Shown here one piece after another: positions 57,101 through 64,000 of a stretch of 64,000 bases of DNA. Below the pieces are notes generated by a model, which saw nothing but the letters and a program-made list of their open reading frames with translations, did no database searches and was not told where the DNA came from. The stretch is from Haemonchus contortus (Eukaryota; Nematoda; Chromadorea; Rhabditida; Trichostrongylidae), in contig LS997566.1 in the NCBI GenBank assembly GCA_000469685.2, positions 16,792,045 to 16,856,044 of the forward strand, read 5' to 3'. The translations under genes and the position numbers were made by a program. Within the stretch, counting starts at the first letter, position 1, and each line of letters starts with the position of its first letter.

Positions 57101-58629
57101 CGAGCTAAAGTTCCTTGAATTACCTGCTGTGCCGTCATCGGCAAAAGGCTTGTGCACTGGAATTTAATACATACAAAAGTATGACTTTTCTTGGAATATT
57201 TTTTCCTCTCCAGAGCACAAGTTAGAGTTTCATAAATCACCTGCTCTGCTGTCATCGACAAAACGCGTTTCCAATCAGCAGACTTCATTATGATTGGCGG
57301 AATTCACATCGGCATACACAGAGGGTGGCCATAGTAACGAAGGTTGCTTGATTACAGCTCGTTTCACCATAGCCTTATCAAACATAGTCAACTTTCAGCA
57401 TGAGGGATCGCAAACACATATGTTCATAGCCTAGTACCTCTTATGTAGGGACCATTCTTTCCTTACTTCAGGAAAGTCTCGGAAAAGTCATCTGCAAAGA
57501 GTCAGTCTGAACTAGGAGACTCGCCAAATTTAACACATCCTTCACGGTTACTTGTTGGGAGTGATAGCTTGAAATTGGCCCGAATCGTAGCGATAGGGCG
57601 TCTCTTCCTAGCACCACGGTGTTGGCAGAACTGACTTTTTGAAAACGTTCTGTTGGATGGCTTATTCAATTTCGATGGCTATATGGCTTCACAAGCTATA
57701 GCAGCAATTGCAAATGCATTATAGGATGCACATCATGAGCATCCCCGTGTATTTCTTCATTGGCAATGTGGGGGGAAGGGGATCAGCGCGGAGGTGTGAA
57801 TGACTACGCTACCTCAGAAAGGGTCTCATTTTGTTTTTTTCTACTAACTACTCGCCCGCAGCCCCACTTAAGCAGTTACCGTGACTTCATTCTGAGATTT
57901 ACCGACACGCGACCAACAGCTAGCATACGCATCTTCCGTCAGTACAAATCCATTGTAACTAGATGATCCTGACGTTAATGGTTTCAAAACTCCATGGGTA
58001 GAGAACTGAATGGGTGAGCATCGCAACTACATCTGCATGCCTTCTCACGGCTGGCTTTATAACAGTAATGTAAATATCAAAAACGATGAATTCCAAACTT
58101 CTGACGATTCAACATTGAGATTAACGGCAAGGAGAAGAAGCTCGCTTTTCTTGGCTTCACTCGATTCTTAAGTAGCGAAAAATGCTTTCACAACCTGCGA
58201 ACCAGTCCAAGTACTTTTTTTTGCAGGCGGGTTCGTTGATGAACGCACCGGCTCAGTGTACGAACACATCACAACTTGGACGAGAATCCGTTAGTTGCTG
58301 TTGTTATGGAGACGGGTAAGCTATATTATTTAGAACTGGTTACAATACTTTGCAATGTCGGCTGAGAACAGCATCCCAACTAATTGAACTAGCCTTGACG
58401 ATTTGTCAGACGTGGTTATTACGCTTGTCGTAACACAACAACCTTGCTTATCTTACGGAAATGTTCATGCGCTACATGGATTCCAATACGTTTTCAGTTG
58501 GGAATAGTGGATTTACCGAGATATATTGAACTGCTCATTTTCAGATGTAACTCAGCTCCAGTAAGTTCGGTCTTGCTGACTTTCACAACAGTCGCCATGT
58601 CAGCCTTTGGAGCTTCGTTGTTCGCGTGA
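51150..58629 (+). CDS. Ly6/three-finger GPI-anchored protein
   Basis: A secreted, probably GPI-anchored Ly6-type protein of about 126 aa. Four exons: 51150-51266, 52935-53024, 58227-58315, 58545-58629. All junctions are GT-AG and in phase (0, 0, 2). Residues 1-19 (MSAFSVITLLSLLPALTSA) are a signal peptide. The mature part starts LKC and has ordered cysteines: EC, ACTKLVDYSTKTFSKSC, NCT, QC, then SCCCYGDG-CN, the hallmark CC...CN ending. A hydrophobic tail (SSVLLTFTTVAMSAFGASLF) at the very end fits GPI-anchor addition. Such proteins in nematodes often act at neuronal or muscle surfaces, but nothing here shows its role. Intron 3 is 5.2 kb and holds a repeat and an antisense exon candidate. No exon exceeds 120 nt. 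Confidence 0.82.
53305..53560 (-). repeat. Dispersed tRNA-related repeat (SINE-like), most complete copy
   Basis: Matches both halves of the repeat split by the foldback element (1930-2079 and 4564-4620). Read on -, it contains CCGGGTTCGAATCCCGG, a tRNA T-arm with the B-box core. No matching A box or full cloverleaf is visible, so it is not a tRNA gene. Lies in intron 3 of the Ly6 gene. Confidence 0.65.
53561..56812. other. Ly6 intron 3, unassigned parts
   Basis: Nothing firmly supported. A 31-codon frame after ACAG at 55617 ends in a hydrophobic tail (GPFFMFLALCML) and could belong to an unrelated gene. A hairpin GTGCTGCATATGGTGCAGCAC lies at 55809. A 110-codon ORF on - (55841-56173) has no support. 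Confidence 0.3.
56813..57290 (-). CDS. Unrecognised coding exon(s), antisense in the Ly6 intron
   Basis: On -, an exon at 57030-56813 follows a GACTACAG acceptor and runs 72 codons to TGA with strongly coding-like composition: TECTMDYKLFLRSLWAKYQE, then DEHRDAFANHCESALYIRS and LSIGGALIPFTHNL. Upstream on - are two related blocks about 116 bp apart, one reading RVLSMTAEQVIYETLTCALE and the other SLLPMTAQQVIQGTLARALM, roughly 70% alike. They could be repeated exons or a local duplication; I could not join them in phase. Not recognised. Confidence 0.4.
57291..58226. other. Ly6 intron 3, right end
   Basis: No gene supported. A 42-nt frame after TTACTTCAG at 57473 (ESLGKVICKESV, stop) is too short to trust. 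Confidence 0.3.
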
Positions 58630-59687
58630 AGAAAAAACTGATCAACAATATTTTCATCATTCAACCCCTCAACCTAGAACCCACCTTAATAGAAGAAATT
58701 TTTAAATGATTCTTTTTATAGCTTCACTCAAATCGAGATAATCTTTCGCAAAAGAGAATTATTATAACAACTAGGCCTTGAAGAAACGTAACGCATTAAT
58801 ATGAGTTACCTCTGTGAACTTGACTACTTATCAATTGGAAAATCAACATTACTGTTAAGGAAGTATTGAATAACAGTCCATTTCGAAAAATTTTTTGTTG
58901 TCGAAACCACAGCGATTGGGCGAGATACGACGAGCGGCTAAGTAGAGGGGAAGATTTATAGAACACTGGAAAACAAGCAATATGAGGAAGAAATGGCTGC
59001 TCGAAATGGACTTTACCTGTTACGCTCATTTACTTTTTTGTCTTTTGCATATTAATCCATATCATATGTTATTCGGTGTGATTATGTCCGTTGTAAATCA
59101 TTTATCATTACACTGCTCCAAGTCCGACCTCCGAGCAGTAGTAGATTTTGTAGACAACTTCAATATTCGGTGTCAATTGTCCTTGTGAAATGTGACTAAT
59201 CAAATTTTTCATAAACATTTTATTGTTGCTGAGCTATGAATATCACTTTACGTACACAGAGAGGCTGCAAAATAAGATGCCACATTTGTAAGCGTAGCTT
59301 CATAGATAAAGGCTCAAATCAACTTTAGTGAGTAATATAATAGAGCTACCTGATCACTTAATGCAGGGAGTCGAAGTTCGACTCATTGTTCTTACACAGG
59401 GCTCTAGATATTTTTTAACTGAATAAGCAGTGCACCGCAAAAGTCGACAGTACCAGATGAAGTGCACATCCAACACGGCTTATACATCCGTCACTACTGT
59501 ATAAATTGCTTTTCGACAACGGAGAAGAGCATTTCGGTGGAGAAGGTTTATTGTCTCATATTATGCGGCTTAGGTATAATTAATAGATACATATACGTAC
59601 ATATCAGCACTACAAAGTTGTGCGAACGTGATACAACAATTGTGCTACGTCTCATTTGATGACGGAACTGCATGGATACGATATATA
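58630..59687. other. No gene recognised
   Basis: AT-rich, probably the 3' UTR of the Ly6 gene at its start. A palindromic AGTCGAAGTTCGACT near 59370 is the only feature noticed. Confidence 0.35.
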
Positions 59688-60947
59688 CAGGGTGTCCCAA
59701 AATTACTGGCGCCGATTTATAGCAGTATCTCTCAAACTTTTCAGCTGCGAAAGACTATGGAATCTCTATGCACGTTAGCCAACAATATGTGCTACAACCT
59801 GCTACAGTCGCCTTCAAAAATATCTCCCATGAGCGCGGACAGAAGTCAAAGTTTGCTCTCAACTTGATCCCATGTGACACGCAGGTATTCTCCTCCATTT
59901 CTTCCCAGCCATTCTTCAGCCTTTGCATTCTAGGACTCCTAACTGGGACTGCAAACTCTTCTTCTAATCAGGGACCAGTCATGGGGTCAAGCGAGATAAG
60001 TTCTGGAAAATAGGATGACCATTCCTCTTCACCAATGAGGTCGGGCAGCTGTCGTCGGCACCACTTGCGGGCAAGCTTGGCTCTGTGGGCTGGAGAAGCG
60101 TCCCGCTGTAAGAACTACAGATGTTCCACAAAACGTAGTCGGATCAATGTTTCATTTACTCCCATCAGTACGCCGTTGGAGTTCTGGTCTTGGTCAATTT
60201 CCATGCCTGCACCGAAGAAACCACGAGCGGCTTACCCTTGCCAGTGTTTTCCTCGGAAAACATCATTTTACTATTCTGATAGCAACCATTTTGTGAGATG
60301 TTACGCGCCAGGCGTTCCTTTCCAGAACGCGAACGTTTTGGTTGTAGAGGAATGACTTCATCTCAAAAAATTTCTTGGCCAGAGAAAACGACGAAGGGTT
60401 GCGTGTCATCACTTTCGACTTACTGCATTTTTGGCTCGGCAGTATCTGTTGAAATCGAATTTGAAGCGAAATTTCTGCATACGATAGGAACGGCAGTGGA
60501 GCTCGTGCATGACATTCCTCCATCGCGATAACTCCTGTAGGTCGTGCCCGTTGACTTCCTTTTGATGGATCACCCAGAATCCCGACCGATTGGCAGACGG
60601 ACCATTTTAATAGTCCTATCTTCGGAAACATTCTACCTTTCTACCTTTCCTGGTTTGTCTCTGATTCAAGCTCTTTTTCTGTATCGCTTAATAGCCTCCA
60701 ATACGGTTATTACAAAATCCCAAGGAAATTCATAATGCCCTTCCACCTCTCGCGTGTCAATGATTGCAAGTGGCATTGAACGAGCCTCCTTCATCTGAAA
60801 GATATTGGGAGTCCCACATCAATAGTCATGCATATTGCAAGAAAACCTTCTTATGCAACTAATTAATAACAGGTTATGTGAATTTGATATATTATTTCTA
60901 CCTTAAAAATTCCTGAATTTAGGTGCCTCTAATTTTGGGACACCCTG
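59688..60947 (-). mobile_element. Tc1/mariner-type relic, ends intact
   Basis: Starts CAGGGTGTCCCAAAATTA and ends with the reverse complement TAATTTTGGGACACCCTG (one mismatch at most). TA flanks at 59686-59687 and 60948-60949. On - a decayed transposase is readable: RDASPAHRAKLARKWCRRQL, PDLIGEEEWSS, and a last block ending LKNGWEEMEE. Stops break it. Related in type to the relic at 29751-30909. Confidence 0.82.
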
Positions 60948-60949
60948 TA

Positions 60950-61074
60950 CATCTTGTAGATTACACTTTAAACAATGAATCTGAACATATGTGTGCAGAA
61001 AGGACAACTCAACAGGGTTTTACGTGAAAACTTATGAAGTTGCGATGATATGGCAGTAGTTATTTGTGGAGATC
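60950..61074. other. Short unassigned gap
   Basis: Nothing seen. Confidence 0.3.
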
Positions 61075-61995
61075 CAGTTCAACATAGTACGGATATAGGC
61101 CTGAAATGATTTGTGAGACCTCTATCTTCCCATTTGCATTACCTGGGCACTGTCGAACCCCTGCTCTAATGCTGCGGAAGCTGCCCCTCCCCTAAAACTA
61201 TGGGTAGTGTAATTCTTGTGTCCTATACCTGCAATAATAAACAATTGTTGTAATCTTTTGGAAATAGTAGATTGGTTGAGGGGCAGGGTTGTTGACTTTG
61301 ATGGAAAAAGATGGGTGCTGTTAATTTCTGTCGCGTATGCCATTTGTTTTTGCATCACTGTATGTTCCTCTGAATCTCCTCTTATCTTGAACAATCCGTG
61401 CTCCCCCCCCCCTTGCCTGGTCTGTCTTAGATTTCCGAATAAACACTGAATATGTATTATTGTCCACGGAGAGATCAACTACTCCGAGGTTTCTAGCCTC
61501 GCTAAGTCTAAGGAAACCCCTGAAGAGCAGTATAGCCAGGGCCACCGTAGAAAATGCTTTGGGATCTGAAGATAATGCTCCTAAATGTACTAAAGTATTA
61601 ATCTGTCGTACTAATTTTGGTCCGGTGGTGGACTGGTACTCTGCTCCTCACTGCACTCTCTAATGAAGACTTTTCTGATTCTTTATCCATATCTTTCTGT
61701 TTGCCCAAGAAGAAACTCAAAGCTGAAGAGACCATCGGTAAAGAGCTATGTTAGTCTTTTTCAATACAGCAAGCCAAGTATAGGCTCCACGCGTTCGAAA
61801 TAGGTATGTCCTTGACTCTTTCCGCTCCCCACCATTGTACGAACTTCTTACAGTATTGCGAATACGCCTTGAACATCGCATTAGATCGGTGGTTATTGAG
61901 CGAATATCTGATGGTATCTGCTAGATGGGGAAGTTTGCACTGGATAGCAGTCTCACACAGTGTACCTGCTTCCTTCCACAGTGGTCCTGCAAAAA
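61075..61995 (-). pseudogene. Tyrosine recombinase relic (DIRS/Crypton type)
   Basis: On -, from 61995: an N-terminal core-binding region (YSLNNHRSNAMFKAYSQYCK, KFVQWWGAERVKDIPIS), a decayed linker, then the catalytic domain. It has the first arginine in FRGFLRLSEARNL, a lysine in RKSKTDQ, THSFRGGAASAALEQGFDSA with HxxR, and the tyrosine in SFQAYIRT. A frame change falls at the C run at 61404-61414. TAG replaces the expected Trp codon just after QMGR, before the tyrosine. Such recombinases insert DIRS/PAT retrotransposons or Cryptons; no reverse transcriptase is visible, so the class is open. Confidence 0.75.
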
Positions 61996-63049
61996 AGATG
62001 AGGGTGGGTGGGTGGGGCTCAAGAGAATTAAAACCTGGACTGATGGTTCTCTCACGAGGTCATCTTATATGGCGTTGTCCTCGTAACCTCGTAGTCATCG
62101 CCGCTACCTGAGGACATGACGAAATATGGTGGTCCTCAGGAGATAATGCATCGAGGCGATATCTGCGATGACGAAATGCCCTCCCTATATCGAAAAACAG
62201 CACTTTCATCGAATTTGAAGCATGCGAAGGGACCCAGTCCTGATGAAGGGTGAATGAGCATACCAAAGTGCTTAGTGGCACAGGAAACATGATGACCACG
62301 GAAACTACCTTTGGTAGTCCTTGAAGTTGATTTTCACACTTCCTTCTACCAGGAGCAATAGTGTCTTGCTCTCTGATGTCACCCTGGCCTAAACTATCAC
62401 ACTCTTGGAAGATAGTCTGTTATACACAAGACGACATTTCGGGGACTTGCCGTCAGCTTTTGGCAACAATTATCTCCGGCTTTGAGGCTTAACTAAAGTC
62501 CTACCGTGACAATTTTACAACCAGATCACATTAGAGATGCCGCGCGATCAGGGCTCCCATAGAGATTTTCTTGCATCTCATAAGTTGCCGTTGTTAGATG
62601 CTCCGAAAGAAACTCTCCTCTACAGAACCGGCAACTCAGCTTAAAGGCACGGTTCACGATACGAATGGTTACTTAGTTCTTCTCTTAAGAATACTCAATG
62701 GCCCCCATGGGTGGCAGAAGGGTCCCTCCCAAAATCTCGAGGGTCAGAGCATGGTGAAAGCCCTCTTGCTGTCTTGAGTCGCTTTTCCGCCTCTCGATCG
62801 ATGTTACGTCAGACGAGTGTCAAGGCATTACAGATGGCGAAAATTCGTTCTAGGACCCACACACAATCAGCTGATCGCCGAGTGATGAGGCGATGTTTTT
62901 CTCTCATTCTTTTTCCCTCTGTTATTCTTTTTGCTGCCGCGATCCCTTTTTTAATTTCCTACCCCAAAAGGCTGGAGAAGAGCTATCTTCGCTGTAACTA
63001 GGGTTTTTTGTTTGCTTATGCTTATAAGCGGATGAATTTTTGCCTACCG
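61996..63049. other. Unassigned, maybe rest of the recombinase element
   Basis: The minus-strand frame continues open in places (62060-62299) without recognised motifs. A 96-codon ORF on + (62711-63001) has no support. Confidence 0.3.
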
Positions 63050-63320
63050 TATTCAGGTATTTGCACCACGACACACACGTACGCAGTGAGGCACATTGTA
63101 TAGCTCGTCCAAACGCCCCACTCTCTTCATTTTTCATTTTTCTGGTTTCATTCTCGTCCAGCCCCCTTTCCAACGGTTTTTTGGAACAATTTTCACTTGG
63201 GAAACACCGCTTTGCGCAGTTTCTTCACGTTCATCGCACTATTTTCGATCTTGTCTTCCATTTTTCATCATAATCTGGACTAAACGAAATTATCGTGAAC
63301 TGTGCTCTTTGGGATACGCC
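63050..63320 (-). repeat. Degenerate dispersed repeat, copy 2
   Basis: Counterpart of 15800-16110. On - it reads LDENETRKMKNEESGAF, then SLRTCVSWCKYLN. The better-preserved copy of the two. Confidence 0.5.
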
Positions 63321-64000
63321 TCGCATTCGATTTACGTCCAGAATCCCAGTGGATTTTTTGATGCGTATGTATAATATGCGTATGTGGCCACTTACATAAG
63401 CCCCTTTTCGAATTACTACGGGGCCGGAAATTCCTCTATTTTCGTATGAATCGTCACTGATGAAAGTGCACTTATGCCTCATCCCCTCCTCTAATCCTCT
63501 CCTCCTCCCACGCACTACAAATATGTAATTAACAGGGTTGTTGAGAATGAATGACTTAAGTCCGAATGGATTTCTGCAGGCGATAAAAAATGACGATAGC
63601 GGAGCATTTGCCATTCATGCTGTACGGGAAAACGTTCCAGAATGACATTCAGAAGCTTCACTCTCGTGACATTAGCGTGACCTTTTTTGCACTTTCCTGT
63701 ACTCGAGTGTTCTTGAGGCCTTCTCGCAATGATGCTTTCCCTGGGCGAGGCAACACAGCCCTCATCCAGCGAATACCAATGGAATGTGCCATGTTGAAGT
63801 ATGCCATTCCGTAGGGGATCTGCTGAGGGGGTACGGCTCCTACCCAGTGATTGTATCAATTGTTTCGGGACATGAAATGTATACTATTTGCAATTATGCG
63901 AATTCCTCTCAGCACATTCCTCTTCGAGTGCTGGTTAGCTTATGGACTGATTCACAGGAAGGTGCAATTTTCAGGAGCTACCTGATAGGGAGTTTGAGGA
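63321..64000. other. Right margin, no gene recognised
   Basis: A 114-codon ORF on - (63515-63859) and a 74-codon ORF on + overlap; neither has support. Confidence 0.35.

Overview
The window looks like nuclear DNA of a parasitic nematode, most likely a strongylid or hookworm-type worm. The evidence is many short GT-AG introns (several of 57-81 bp) with TTTCAG-type acceptors, a complete gene closely matching my memory of Caenorhabditis gly-7, a divergent PP1-like phosphatase of the kind nematodes have in numbers, and a dense, mixed load of transposon copies. There are no operons, ribosome-binding sites, CRISPR arrays or other prokaryotic features. I worked by reading translations and splice signals; no database was searched.

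Left part (1-20 kb). A foldback DNA transposon with two 883-bp inverted arms (2080-4563) sits inside an older tRNA-related repeat, with a perfect 10-bp target duplication. Next come a 16-exon polypeptide GalNAc-transferase gene on + (5169-11474), a PP1-family phosphatase gene on - (13351-16715) with an RTE retrotransposon relic in one intron, a GC-rich hairpin repeat, and the 3' end of an unrecognised gene on - (18634-18938).

Centre (20-38 kb). An 8.9-kb compound insertion of three nearly identical Penelope-like retroelements (two on -, one on +) is flanked by a 13-bp target duplication. Its pseudo-LTRs carry hammerhead-ribozyme-like motifs. After it come a mariner-type relic with intact ends, a piggyBac relic, a hairpin MITE, a roughly 1.65-kb CTGT microsatellite, a 126-bp GC-box minisatellite and a Tc1 relic.

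Right part (38-64 kb). Several unrecognised coding exons can be supported by splice sites. There are also RTE, Ty3/Gypsy and mariner relics. A four-exon Ly6/three-finger GPI-anchored protein gene spans 51150-58629 on +. It has no long ORF and shows only when its short exons are joined. An inverted repeat with two further hammerhead-like motifs lies just upstream of its first exon. The end holds another Tc1/mariner-type relic with intact ends and a broken tyrosine recombinase.

The host genes do not form a pathway. Two act at the secretory membrane or cell surface (GalNAc-transferase, Ly6 protein) and one is a cytosolic or nuclear phosphatase. Most of the window is a record of repeated transposon insertion, some of it recent.
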